DNA from: Campylobacter concisus
Lineage (GTDB): Bacteria > Campylobacterota > Campylobacteria > Campylobacterales > Campylobacteraceae
Direction of reading: 5' to 3'
NCBI RefSeq assembly: GCF_002092855.1
Contig: NZ_LVLC01000001.1
Location: forward strand, 124,001-188,000
DNA: 64,000 nt
The translations under genes and the position numbers were made by a program. The first letter of the stretch is position 1. Each line of letters starts with the position of its first letter. Under the pieces are notes generated by a model. It did not search any database, was not told the origin of the DNA, and was given only the letters and a program-made list of their open reading frames with translations. Positions 18,986 through 27,314 of this stretch are shown piece by piece.

Positions 18986-19768
18986 ATGAAAAAACTACTT
19001 CTTACCTCTTTAGTTGCTCTTGGTCTTAGTGTAAGTGCAAATGCAGCTGATAAATCAAAAACAATAATCGTTGGTGCTACACCTATCCCACATGCTGAAA
19101 TTTTAGAGGTTGTAAAGCCTATTTTGGCAAAAGATGGCTATACGCTTGAAATCAAAGAATTTAACGACTACACTACGCCAAACCTTGCAACAGAAGATGG
19201 CGATTTAGATGCAAATTTCTTTCAGCACCTTCCATATTTGGACGAATTTAACAAAAACAAGGGCACTCATCTTATAAAAACAGTTGGCGTTCATCTTGAG
19301 CCAATGGGAGTTTATTCTAAAAAGATAAAAGATATCAAAGATCTAAAAGATGGTTCGACTGTATCTATCCCAAATGATCCGACAAATGAAAGCCGTGCTT
19401 TAGATATCCTTGCAAATGCTGGACTTATTAAGCTAAACGATAATCCACTAAAAACTCCGCTTGATATAGTTGATAACCCTAAAAAGCTTAAATTTGAAGA
19501 GATCGAGACTGCTCAAGTGCCAAGAACGCTTGATGACGTTACTATTGCAGTTATCAACACAAATTACGCTCTAAATGCTAATCTTAATCCGGTAAAAGAC
19601 GCACTTGTGCTTGAAAGCAAAAATAGCCCGTATGTAAACTACGTTGTAGTAAAGTCTGGCAACGAAAATAGCCCTAAAATAAAGGCTCTTGATAAGGCTA
19701 TAAACTCATCAGAAGTTAAGAAATTTATCGAGATCAAATACAATGGCGCGATTCTTCCAGCGTTTTAA
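18986..19768 (+). CDS. metQ: Methionine-binding protein MetQ (copy 1)
   Basis: Substrate-binding protein of the NlpA/MetQ family, 260 residues, delivering methionine to MetNI. The N-terminus is a cleavable signal peptide ending ANA before ADK; there is no lipobox cysteine, so unlike E. coli MetQ it should be a free periplasmic protein. Family motifs seen include VGATPIPHAEILE near the start and DLDANFFQHLPYLDEFN (residues ~73-89). The ribosome binding site is within the masking stem described above. It is followed by a closely similar paralogue. Confidence 0.92.
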   Translation: MKKLLLTSLVALGLSVSANAADKSKTIIVGATPIPHAEILEVVKPILAKDGYTLEIKEFNDYTTPNLATEDGDLDANFFQHLPYLDEFNKNKGTHLIKTVGVHLEPMGVYSKKIKDIKDLKDGSTVSIPNDPTNESRALDILANAGLIKLNDNPLKTPLDIVDNPKKLKFEEIETAQVPRTLDDVTIAVINTNYALNANLNPVKDALVLESKNSPYVNYVVVKSGNENSPKIKALDKAINSSEVKKFIEIKYNGAILPAF

Positions 19769-19781
19769 TTAAAAATTTAAA

Positions 19782-19820
19782 TAAGCGACGTGAAAGCTTT
19801 TACCTTTTTAGCGTCGCTTA
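19782..19820 (+). promoter_or_regulatory. Hairpin between the two metQ genes
   Basis: TAAGCGACG (19782-19790) pairs perfectly with CGTCGCTTA (19812-19820) around a 21-base loop that can itself fold further. It lies between the metQ copy 1 stop and the copy 2 start at 19844. No T-run follows the 3' arm. It may be a weak terminator or an RNA-processing or stability element setting the ratio of the two binding proteins. Confidence 0.5.
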
Positions 19821-19843
19821 AACCAAATAAAAAAGGAAAAACA

Positions 19844-20623
19844 ATGAAATTTATCAAACTTTTAACCGCATCTTTAGTTGCTCTAAGCCTTCACGCAGCC
19901 GACAAAGACCACACTATCGTAGTCGGCGTCTCGCCAGTACCACACGCTGAAATTTTAGAATTTGTAAAGCCAAAGCTAAAAGATAAAGGCTACGACCTTG
20001 TTATCTCTGAAATTTCAGACTACTCTATCCCAAATGTCGCGACAGAAGATGGCAGTTTGGATGCAAATTTCTTTCAGCATTTACCATATCTTGAGGAGCA
20101 AAACAAGGCTAGAGGCTTGCATCTTGTAAGTGTTGCAAATGTCCATGTTGAGCCACTTGGCTTTTATTCTAAAAAGATAAAAAACATAAAAGAGTTAAAA
20201 GATGGTGCAAAAGTTGCGATCGCTTATGATCCATCAAATGGCAATAGAGCGCTTAGAATTTTAGAAAAGGCTGGTCTTATTGAGATCGATAAAAACGTAA
20301 AAGTCGCAACTATAAATGACATAACTAAAAATCCTAAAAATTTACAATTTGTAGAGCTTGAGGGTGCTCAGATACCAAGAACGCTTGACGATGTCGATAT
20401 CGCTGCCATTAGTACAAATTTCGTCCTTGATCTTGGTATGAGTGTGGCAAAAGATGCACTTTTGCTTGAAGACGCCAATAGTCCTTACGCTAACATCATC
20501 GTCACAAAGGCTGGCAACGAAAATAACCCTAAGATCAAAGCTTTGATTGATGCGGTACTTAGCCCTGATACTAAAAATTTCATCATTACTCGCTATAAAG
20601 GTGAAGTTATACCTGCATTTTAA
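19844..20623 (+). CDS. metQ: Methionine-binding protein MetQ (copy 2)
   Basis: Second NlpA/MetQ-family binding protein, 259 residues and similar to copy 1 along its whole length (shared blocks PHAEILEFVKP, DANFFQHLPYLEE, IPRTLDDV). The start at 19844 is chosen because AAAAAGGAAAAAC precedes it and it opens a standard signal peptide cleaved after SLHA; a frame beginning 54 bases earlier would add a hairpin-encoded extension. No lipobox. The pair looks like a tandem duplication; the copies may differ in ligand (L- or D-methionine, or a derivative). A strong terminator follows. Confidence 0.92.
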   Translation: MKFIKLLTASLVALSLHAADKDHTIVVGVSPVPHAEILEFVKPKLKDKGYDLVISEISDYSIPNVATEDGSLDANFFQHLPYLEEQNKARGLHLVSVANVHVEPLGFYSKKIKNIKELKDGAKVAIAYDPSNGNRALRILEKAGLIEIDKNVKVATINDITKNPKNLQFVELEGAQIPRTLDDVDIAAISTNFVLDLGMSVAKDALLLEDANSPYANIIVTKAGNENNPKIKALIDAVLSPDTKNFIITRYKGEVIPAF

Positions 20624-20654
20624 AAATGGGGCGAGCTTTCGCCCTATTTTGTTT
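20623..20654 (+). terminator. Rho-independent terminator after metQ
   Basis: A 12-bp stem (arms 20623-20634 and 20639-20650, one G-U pair) with loop GCTT, GC-rich in the middle and ending in a run of T (TATTTTGTTT). It overlaps the metQ copy 2 stop codon and ends the valS-metNI-metQ transcription unit. Confidence 0.85.
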
Positions 20655-20760
20655 CTAATTTTATTTTGTTTTACAAGCTACAAACTCTCTTTATTTTTGT
20701 CAAAAAGCTTAAGCTATGCTTTGCTAAAATGGCTCACTTTAAAATTTTTCAGGAATTTAA

Positions 20761-21351
20761 ATGCTGCATGATGTTATTGATTTTATAGTTGCGAGCGTAA
20801 GTAGCTGGGGTTATGCTGGCATATTTGTGATGATGTTTTTAGAAAGCTCATTTTTTCCATTTCCAAGCGAGGTAGCGATGATACCAGCTGGTTATTTGGC
20901 ACATAAAGGTGAAATGAGTTTAATTTTGGCCTTTCTTGCAGGTACGCTCGGTAGCTTACTTGGAGCTATTTTTAACTATTATCTTTGCTACTTTTTTGGA
21001 CGTGAGATCGTTTTAAAATACGGCAAATTTGTGGGAATTACTCACGAAAAAATGGATAAATTTGAAGCATTTTTCAATAAACACGGCGAAATTTCTACAT
21101 TTAACTCACGTCTGATTCCTGGCATTCGCCAATACATCAGCCTACCAGCCGGACTTGCTAAGATGAATATATTTAGATTTTGTCTATTTACCACACTTGG
21201 AGCTGGGATTTGGTGTGCTGTTTTGCTTGGAGTTGGCTATTTTCTAGGTTCAAATCCTAGCAAACAAACACTTTTAATAATCACGATCGCTCTTTTGGCT
21301 GTTGTTGCAGTAATAAGTGTGGTTTATATAATAAGGCAAAGAAAAGCCTAA
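20761..21351 (+). CDS. DedA-family membrane protein
   Basis: A 196-residue integral membrane protein of the DedA/SNARE-associated family. Recognisable features are the [13 protein letters not shown] segment with an acidic residue in a re-entrant region, the FxxR motif in [16 protein letters not shown], and a final C-terminal helix followed by a basic tail (RQRKA). Recent family work links members to undecaprenyl-phosphate or phosphatidylethanolamine flipping; which applies here is inference. It stands alone between the metQ terminator and the convergent murI gene. Confidence 0.88.
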   Translation: MLHDVIDFIVASVSSWGYAGIFVMMFLESSFFPFPSEVAMIPAGYLAHKGEMSLILAFLAGTLGSLLGAIFNYYLCYFFGREIVLKYGKFVGITHEKMDKFEAFFNKHGEISTFNSRLIPGIRQYISLPAGLAKMNIFRFCLFTTLGAGIWCAVLLGVGYFLGSNPSKQTLLIITIALLAVVAVISVVYIIRQRKA

Positions 21352-21423
21352 ATACATATAAAAATATGTAAAATTTAGTGTATTTTATAAAATTTTTACT
21401 TGTGATATTTAGTTAGATTTAAC

Positions 21424-22212
21424 CTAACAAATCGCCCTCATCTTCTCTAATCTAGCTAAATTCCTTGAAATTTTATCTAGCTCAAATTTACTGAATACTT
21501 CATCACCAGAATAGAAGAATCTAACTTTTGGGGCTTTATTTAAAGTAGAAATTTTTATTCCAAGCTCACTTATAAGGCGGTTTATTGTCCCTTCGTTGCC
21601 ATCAATTATGCTTATATTTGGCGGCAAAATTTCTCTTAGACTATCTTTAAAATAGTTAAAGTGCGTGCAGCCAAGCACCAAAAAGCTAAATTTGCTTAGA
21701 TCAAATTTAGCTAACTCTTCTTTTAGATATGATTTTACATTCTCGGTGTCAAATTCCCCATTTTCAGCAAAATTTACAAGGCGTGGTAGAGCGAGCAGCT
21801 CAGTTTTATCTTTTGCGTGTAAATTTGCGATCAGCTCTTTTAGTTTTGCACCATTTACGGTGACCGGAGTGGCTATGACAAGCGTCTTTAAGGCATCATT
21901 ATGGCTTAAGTCATGAGCTTTTTTTACAGCTGGCTCCATGCCGATTATGGGTACATTTAAATTTGCTCTAAGCTCTTTTATCGCCACGCTTGTTGCCGTA
22001 TTACAAGCTACTACAACGGCGTTTGCGCCATTTTCTATGAGAAATTTCACCGCATCAAAGCTAAATTTTAAGATCTCATCCCTGCTCTTTTGTCCGTATG
22101 GGACATTTTTAACGTCTGCGTAATATAAAAATTCATGCTCGCTAAGCTTGCTTAAAGCTTCATTTAAGACACTCAGTCCGCCAAGTCCTGAGTCAAATAT
22201 ACCTATCTTCAT
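21424..22212 (-). CDS. murI: Glutamate racemase
   Basis: Converts L- to D-glutamate for peptidoglycan stem peptides. Both catalytic cysteines are visible: CNTATS in the first half and GCTHFNY in the second, with the N-terminal GIFDSGLGG signature. The ATG at 22212 has AAGG seven bases upstream; an in-frame ATG six bases earlier overlaps that site and a longer frame has no support. Product 262 residues, normal for the family. A TATAAT at 22233-22238 on the minus strand is well placed as -10. It is divergent from ftsW-murG, which also serve wall synthesis. Confidence 0.94.
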   Translation of the reverse strand: MKIGIFDSGLGGLSVLNEALSKLSEHEFLYYADVKNVPYGQKSRDEILKFSFDAVKFLIENGANAVVVACNTATSVAIKELRANLNVPIIGMEPAVKKAHDLSHNDALKTLVIATPVTVNGAKLKELIANLHAKDKTELLALPRLVNFAENGEFDTENVKSYLKEELAKFDLSKFSFLVLGCTHFNYFKDSLREILPPNISIIDGNEGTINRLISELGIKISTLNKAPKVRFFYSGDEVFSKFELDKISRNLARLEKMRAIC

Positions 22213-22232
22213 GCCCATCCTTAAAGCCTGCA

Positions 22233-22275
22233 ATTATAGCAAATAATATCTTTGTAAGCCGTTTTTTATTATACT
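22233..22275. promoter_or_regulatory. Divergent -10 elements for murI and ftsW
   Basis: Between the two wall-synthesis genes the minus strand has TATAAT at 22238-22233, 21 bases from the murI ATG, and the plus strand has TATACT at 22270-22275, followed by GGAG (22294-22297) and the ftsW start. Neither has a convincing -35; T-rich tracts lie upstream, as is typical for Campylobacter sigma-70 promoters. Confidence 0.5.
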
Positions 22276-22304
22276 TTGGCACTTTTTAAACTTGGAGTTA
22301 AATT

Positions 22305-23465
22305 TTGGCAGTTGATAAGATCATTTTCTATCTTTGTTCGACTTTGATCGCTATAAGCATTATTTTTTCACTATCTTTGCCAGTTTTTACAGTTTTATTT
22401 TTTAATTACGACGAGTTTCACTTTTTCATCCGCCAGTTTGTTGTTGGTTGTATCGGAATTTTCATTATGTGGTGGCTCTCTAGGCTCAATCCTGAAAAGA
22501 CGCTTGTTTGGATAGGGTTTGGCCTTCTTATATCTTGCGGTATCGCCATGGGGCTAATGCATGCATTGCCAGCTTCAATGGTAACTGATGCTGGTGGTGC
22601 CAGGCGTTGGATAAGGCTACCTGGTTTTTCACTAGCTCCAGTTGAGTTTTTTAAAATCGGTTTTGTCTACTTCTTGGCTTGGAGTTTTACTAGAAAATTT
22701 AGTGAAGGCAAAAGGACCCTGCTAGATGAGATTAAGATACTTATGCCTTATATTATTCTTTTTGGTGTTGCTATCTTTCTTATTGCTGTTATGCAAAATG
22801 ACCTTGGTCAAGTGGTCGTGCTGGCGCTTACATTTGTGACGATGGCACTTTTCGCAGGAGCAAGTGCGAGACTTTTTAGTATTGGTATCTTAGGGGCTGC
22901 TTTTGTTATGACAGTAGCGATAGTCAGCTCTGAGCATAGAATTTTACGTATAAAGTCATGGTGGGGCACGATACAAAATATGGTGCTTTCTTTCTTGCCT
23001 GACAGCGTTGCAGATGTATTAAGAGTGGCTGATGCACCAGAGCCATATCAAATTTCTCACTCATTAAACGCTATAAAGCATGGCGAATTTTTCGGCGAAG
23101 GGCTTGGCGCTGGTATCTTTAAGCTCGGCTTTTTAAGCGAGGTTCATACTGACTTTGTATTAGCTGGTATCGCTGAAGAGGTCGGTGTATTTGGTATTTT
23201 GTGTATAGTAGCTATATTTATAACGCTACTTTATAGAATTTTTAGAATTTCAGCTAGAAGCGAAAATAAGGTCTATCATCTATTTACGCTTGGTGTCGGG
23301 CTTATCTTATCGTTTTCATTTTTAATGAATAGCTATGGTATCACATCGATCACGCCTATCAAGGGTATTGCTGTGCCATTTCTTAGTTACGGTGGTAGCT
23401 CTGTGCTTGCGATTTGTATCGGTATCGGCATGGTTTTGATGGTTAGTAAAAAGGCAAAATTATGA
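22305..23465 (+). CDS. ftsW: Peptidoglycan polymerase/cell-division protein FtsW
   Basis: SEDS-family glycosyltransferase that polymerises lipid II, 386 residues with about ten membrane helices. Family blocks are GGARRWIRLPGFSLAPVEFFKI, QNDLGQVVV and the C-terminal ITPIKGIAVPFLSYGGSS. It starts at TTG, seven bases after GGAG; no ATG or GTG is better placed. Pairing with murG in an ATGA overlap fits FtsW better than RodA, and that is the basis for choosing between the paralogues. Confidence 0.9.
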   Translation: MAVDKIIFYLCSTLIAISIIFSLSLPVFTVLFFNYDEFHFFIRQFVVGCIGIFIMWWLSRLNPEKTLVWIGFGLLISCGIAMGLMHALPASMVTDAGGARRWIRLPGFSLAPVEFFKIGFVYFLAWSFTRKFSEGKRTLLDEIKILMPYIILFGVAIFLIAVMQNDLGQVVVLALTFVTMALFAGASARLFSIGILGAAFVMTVAIVSSEHRILRIKSWWGTIQNMVLSFLPDSVADVLRVADAPEPYQISHSLNAIKHGEFFGEGLGAGIFKLGFLSEVHTDFVLAGIAEEVGVFGILCIVAIFITLLYRIFRISARSENKVYHLFTLGVGLILSFSFLMNSYGITSITPIKGIAVPFLSYGGSSVLAICIGIGMVLMVSKKAKL

Positions 23466-24484
23466 TTGTTATTTGCGGTGGAGGCACTGGTGGGCATTTA
23501 GCGATCGCAAGAAGCTTTTGCGAGGAGCTAAATAGAAGAGATATTAAGCCCATTTTTATTGGTTCAACTAGCGGTCAAGATAAATTTTGGTTTGAAAATG
23601 ACGAGAATTTTTTACAAAAATTTTTCTTGCCAAGTAGTGGCGTGGTAAATAAGAGAGGCTTTGCTAAACTAAAATCACTAACAAATATCGTAAATCTTGC
23701 TTTAAAATGTAGAAAAATTTTTAAGCAAAATGACGTTAAGGAAGTCATTAGCGTTGGTGGCTATTCAGCAGCTCCAGCAGCCATTGCAGCCATTATCTCA
23801 AAAGTGCCGCTTTTTATCCACGAACAAAATGCTGTAATGGGCAAATTAAATAAAATTTTAAAGCCCTACGCAAAAGGCTTTTTTAGCTCTTATGATGAAG
23901 CTTCGCCCTACCCTTACCCTGTAGCAAAGAAATTTTTTGATAGTGCAAGAGTGAGAGAGGAGCTAAAGACTATTTTGTTTTTAGGAGGCTCGCAAGGTGC
24001 AAAAGCGATAAACGAGCTAGCTATAAATTTAGCTCCATATCTTAAAGAAAAAGGCATAAAAATAATTCATCAATGTGGTAAAAATGGCTTTGATGAACTT
24101 AAAAAAAGATATGATGAACTTGGCTTTAATGAAACGAATTTAGAAATTTTTGAATTTAGTAAAGAGATAGAAAATAAGATGAGCAAGGCCGACCTTGCCA
24201 TATCAAGAGCAGGAGCTAGCTCACTTTGGGAGCTTTGCGCAAATGCTTTGCCATCTATCTTTGTGCCATTTCCTTATGCTGCTGGCAATCATCAGTTTTA
24301 TAACGCTAAATTTTTAAAAGATAAGGGCATTGCTAAAATTTGCTTGCAAAATGGAGAAATTTTAGACAAAGACGAAGTTATAAGAATGATAGAAAATTTT
24401 GATCTAAACAAAAGCAGTAAAGCTCTAAAAGAGATCCTTTTGCCAAATGGAGCAAAAGAGATAATTGATAAAATTTTAAACTAG
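23462..24484 (+). CDS. murG: MurG lipid II-forming N-acetylglucosaminyltransferase
   Basis: Transfers GlcNAc to lipid I at the inner face of the membrane, giving lipid II. The N-terminal glycine-rich GGGTGGHLA and the donor-domain motifs LGGSQGAKAIN and SRAGASSLWELCANALPSIFVPFPYAAGNHQFYNA are all present. Product 340 residues. Its ATG overlaps the ftsW TGA (ATGA), so substrate synthesis and polymerase are co-translated. The 3' end overlaps the convergent gene at 24476 by nine bases. Confidence 0.95.
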   Translation: MIVICGGGTGGHLAIARSFCEELNRRDIKPIFIGSTSGQDKFWFENDENFLQKFFLPSSGVVNKRGFAKLKSLTNIVNLALKCRKIFKQNDVKEVISVGGYSAAPAAIAAIISKVPLFIHEQNAVMGKLNKILKPYAKGFFSSYDEASPYPYPVAKKFFDSARVREELKTILFLGGSQGAKAINELAINLAPYLKEKGIKIIHQCGKNGFDELKKRYDELGFNETNLEIFEFSKEIENKMSKADLAISRAGASSLWELCANALPSIFVPFPYAAGNHQFYNAKFLKDKGIAKICLQNGEILDKDEVIRMIENFDLNKSSKALKEILLPNGAKEIIDKILN

Positions 24485-25210
24485 CTCCTCGCCTATCGCA
24501 CAAGCTTTTAGTTCTTTTAGCTCAAAGATCAAGTAGTGATAAATAAGCTCATTTGTATTTAAAATTTTTGCACTAAAGACTGGTTTTATCATAGTTATTA
24601 TCTTATCAGTTATACCCGCAATCTCCACCAGTAAAAGTTCATCTTTGCGTTGTTTCGCTGCCTTAATACAATTATAAAAGAACGTATAAATTATCTTAAA
24701 ATTTTGCAAAATAACATTTGAAACTATCCTAGAATGAATATGTAAAACATTATGTATACGCTCTTGTAGAGTATTTAGCTCCGCAAGTATTGATTTTATT
24801 TGAGTAGTATCTGTTGTCCTAGAAAAGAGATTTTTTGCTTTATTTTTGTTTTGTATTTGATATTCTGCTACTAAAATTTCTATTATATTTAAAATGGTGA
24901 CATAGCTCTCTTGTAAATTTTCATTTGCCTTAAAGCTCACACCGTTTTTCTCAATTTTATAATTTAAGCTTCTCTTTATCTGTTCCAAATAAGTACTAAT
25001 GTTTTCATAATAGTCCTCTGTGTTGAAGACACTTTTAAAGAAATCGCTTTCACCTTTTAAATTTGTAAGCTTTTTTTTAAGTTCATCAGCATTTTTATTA
25101 AACTCAACAACCCCAACTGCCAAGCCGATCTCGTGCTCACTATTTTGTTCTAATGCTGTCAAACTTTCTTTTAGTACCAAAATTTGTTTTTGAATATTTT
25201 GAAAATCCAT
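24476..25210 (-). CDS. Hypothetical helical protein
   Basis: A 244-residue protein that I do not recognise. The ATG at 25210 with AAGAGAAAAA upstream is chosen; the longer open frame would run through tRNA-Arg. It has no signal peptide or membrane helix. Residues ~5-70 and ~80-130 are heptad-like and charged, suggesting a helical bundle or coiled coil, reminiscent of chemotaxis or flagellar accessory proteins, but without a diagnostic motif. It lies convergent to murG and directly downstream of tRNA-Arg. Function unknown. Confidence 0.7.
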   Translation of the reverse strand: MDFQNIQKQILVLKESLTALEQNSEHEIGLAVGVVEFNKNADELKKKLTNLKGESDFFKSVFNTEDYYENISTYLEQIKRSLNYKIEKNGVSFKANENLQESYVTILNIIEILVAEYQIQNKNKAKNLFSRTTDTTQIKSILAELNTLQERIHNVLHIHSRIVSNVILQNFKIIYTFFYNCIKAAKQRKDELLLVEIAGITDKIITMIKPVFSAKILNTNELIYHYLIFELKELKACAIGEELV

Positions 25211-25281
25211 TTTTTCTCTTTTAATTTTTTTGCTTATTTTACTATAAAAATTATGAAGTTTGTCATTAAGAATTAAAAAGA

Positions 25282-25358
25282 TGGTGCGCCCGAGAGAATT
25301 CGAATCTCTGACCTTTTGAACCGCAATCAAATGCTCTATCCAGCTGAGCTACGAGCGC
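25282..25358 (-). tRNA. tRNA-Arg (anticodon GCG)
   Basis: A complete 77-base cloverleaf on the minus strand: acceptor GCGCTCG/CGGGCGC (one G-U), D arm GCTC/GAGC, anticodon stem TTTGA/TCAAA with loop TTGCGGT, T arm AGAGA/TCTCT with loop TTCGAAT, discriminator A and encoded CCA. The anticodon reads GCG, decoding CGC and, by wobble, CGU. Most bacteria instead use ACG edited to ICG for this box. A TAATAT hexamer at 25378-25383 on the minus strand could be the -10. Confidence 0.95.
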
Positions 25359-25467
25359 ACAAGAAAGTTAAGTCGAGATATTAGCCAAACTTTCCTTAAA
25401 GAAAAATTGTATTCATTTTAATTTTATAACTGTTTTAGTAAAATCCAATAAAACAAAAGGAGCAAAA

Positions 25468-25653
25468 ATGAATGATTTTTTCGATAGTTTAAAAGAGATA
25501 AAAAAAGAACTTACTAAAGAGCAAGGTGAGATCAAAAAAACTCAAAAAGAAGCCGTTTCTCATACAAAAGAAGAGGCGATCTCGTATAAAGAAAATAAAC
25601 TAAAAAACGAATTTGCAGAGTACATTAAAGGCCAAGATATAAGAAAAATATAA
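25468..25653 (+). CDS. Small charged hypothetical protein
   Basis: A 61-residue, highly charged, Lys/Glu-rich, probably wholly helical protein with no cysteine and no membrane segment. AAAGGAGCAAAA precedes the ATG, an excellent ribosome binding site, which is the main reason to call it real. A TAAAAT hexamer at 25439-25444 may be its -10. The J-domain gene follows after 50 bases. I do not recognise it; the sequence would suit a coiled-coil adaptor. Confidence 0.7.
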   Translation: MNDFFDSLKEIKKELTKEQGEIKKTQKEAVSHTKEEAISYKENKLKNEFAEYIKGQDIRKI

Positions 25654-25703
25654 ATTTGGAATGCTTATTGCTAAAACATGTAATATTTTATGTGGAGTAG
25701 GCA

Positions 25704-26534
25704 ATGAAAGTTACGCAAACATTAGAATCTCTAAGCATTTTAACCGATAATGACATTTTGTTTCGTGAGCTTAGAGATATGATAAGCAGAAATTTTACAA
25801 AAATTTTATCTAATAAAAATAAGGTTATTTCGTTTTATGAAGAGAGCGAGATCCCACAACGCAAGTGCTTTTTAAAATTTATAAAAAAACTTTATGAAAA
25901 GCAAAGTGATGATAAGCTCGATATTCGTTTTGCAAACTATAAAACCATAAAACTTGGCTTTGTTCAAAAAAATACCCTAACTCCAGTCATTAGCCTAAAT
26001 GTAAATTTTGTAAAAAATGAAGTCAAATTTGAACTAAAAGATACACTTTGCAGAGATTTTGCTAGCTACATCAGTGAGAGTCTAGTAAAAAGCAATGTTG
26101 CTTTTAGCAAAAATGATGATTTTTTAAACATCACCATCTCAAACGACAACGACATAAACACATTAAACAAACTGCTTTACAAAAGAAGCTATCCAAAATT
26201 TAGCGTAAATTTTATCTATGATGAAAAAGACTACAAAGCCTTTAAACAAGGCATAAAAATAAAAAGCTCATCTAAATTTGTAAGCAGATTTTCTGTGCTT
26301 GCAAATTTACTTGAGGAAAATTTTGGGATTTTGGGTTGTAAAAAAGATGATGACTTTGAAACTATCAGGCAGAGCTACCTTTCGCTCGTAAATATCTATC
26401 ACCCAGACAGGCACGCCAACAAAAGTCCTCTCATACAAGAAGAATACGCAAAGAAATTTAAAAATATTCAATCTGCTTATGAGAGCCTAAAACCATACTT
26501 TAAAAATCAAGAAAATTTTGTGATGGTTGGCTAG
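25704..26534 (+). CDS. J-domain (DnaJ-like) protein with a large unknown N-terminal region
   Basis: A 276-residue cytoplasmic protein. The C-terminal ~65 residues form a J domain: helix II, the HPD motif at 233-235 (IYHPDRH) and helix III ending AYESLKPYF. J domains stimulate DnaK ATPase. The other ~200 residues match nothing I recognise and lack the G/F and zinc-finger regions of DnaJ, so this is a type III J-protein bringing DnaK to a specific client. A GGAG motif precedes the ATG. It sits between two unknown genes likely in the same operon, the natural candidates for partners. Confidence 0.85.
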   Translation: MKVTQTLESLSILTDNDILFRELRDMISRNFTKILSNKNKVISFYEESEIPQRKCFLKFIKKLYEKQSDDKLDIRFANYKTIKLGFVQKNTLTPVISLNVNFVKNEVKFELKDTLCRDFASYISESLVKSNVAFSKNDDFLNITISNDNDINTLNKLLYKRSYPKFSVNFIYDEKDYKAFKQGIKIKSSSKFVSRFSVLANLLEENFGILGCKKDDDFETIRQSYLSLVNIYHPDRHANKSPLIQEEYAKKFKNIQSAYESLKPYFKNQENFVMVG

Positions 26535-26570
26535 AGCACGGCTTGCCACAAGGGCTATTAAGGGAGCAAA

Positions 26571-27314
26571 ATGAATGGTGAAATGTTTAATATATGCGCC
26601 ATTATTGTTGCTGCAAAGCAGGCCATAAAGTCAAATTCTCCTATCCTATATAATGGCACTAGCTACGAAAATAGTATAAATTTTCACTTTCTCTCAGGCC
26701 ATAGGGCAAATGGCGTAAATGAGTGGTTTGAGCACGCATTAAAACTTGGATTAAGCGATGTAAGACTTACTGCAAATTTAACTGACTCATCAGATGAACG
26801 TTTATTGCTTAGCTTTTCAAACTCTACCGCAAAATCGATCATCTGCATTTTTAAAGAGCACATGAGCTGCTTCGTACCCTACTGGAAATACAACAAAGAT
26901 CAAAGAGGCTGGGACATAATATATAAAGAATTTGGTCTTGAAAAAGATGTAAATTTAGAAAATTTTAGTGACAACACAGAGGCTTTTATGGACACACTTA
27001 CCAAGATAGCGGCCTTTGCAGATGAGATAGAGTGTGAGAATTTTGGTGAGTGTTTTCGCAGGGCTTTAAAATCACTTAGATCTTCAAACAATGATAATCA
27101 AAAGATATTTAATGCACCGCTTATGCCAAAGAAAAATTTAGCCCTTTTTGCTGCGGCAAGCTTGGCTGATGTCTTTGGTGGTATGGGCTCTTGGAACGAC
27201 GACGCAGCAGGTATGGCACAATATAAAAAACGTGGCAAAGAGTACGAAGAGCTTAGTAACGAGCTTTTTACGCAGATGCGTAAGGCCATACTTTTTGCTG
27301 TAAATGAGTGGTAG
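26571..27314 (+). CDS. Hypothetical protein downstream of the J-domain gene
   Basis: A 247-residue protein of unknown function, 36 bases after the J-domain gene and with a strong ribosome binding site (AAGGGAGCAAA). No signal peptide. The first residues are mildly hydrophobic and the rest is a mixed alpha/beta composition with a distinctive C-terminal region MGSWNDDAAGMAQYKKRGKE. The stop TAG is immediately adjacent to the convergent rpoN stop, with no spacer. It may be a client or partner of the J-protein; that is inference from position only. Confidence 0.75.
   Translation: MNGEMFNICAIIVAAKQAIKSNSPILYNGTSYENSINFHFLSGHRANGVNEWFEHALKLGLSDVRLTANLTDSSDERLLLSFSNSTAKSIICIFKEHMSCFVPYWKYNKDQRGWDIIYKEFGLEKDVNLENFSDNTEAFMDTLTKIAAFADEIECENFGECFRRALKSLRSSNNDNQKIFNAPLMPKKNLALFAAASLADVFGGMGSWNDDAAGMAQYKKRGKEYEELSNELFTQMRKAILFAVNEW

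Noticed and set aside
21354-21423. Short AT-rich inverted repeat (ACATAT...ATATGT) between dedA and murI as a bidirectional terminator
   Set aside because: Only six A/T pairs, no GC core; such repeats are expected by chance in this base composition.
22277-22290. TTGGCAC as part of a sigma-54 promoter before ftsW
   Set aside because: The required GC at the -12 position (TTGC) is missing at the right spacing; a TATACT -10 is available instead.
25211-25330. Longer N-terminus for the gene at 24476-25210, running through tRNA-Arg
   Set aside because: The extension is antisense-free but overlaps the tRNA itself, has no ribosome binding site, and an ATG with AAGAG lies at 25210.
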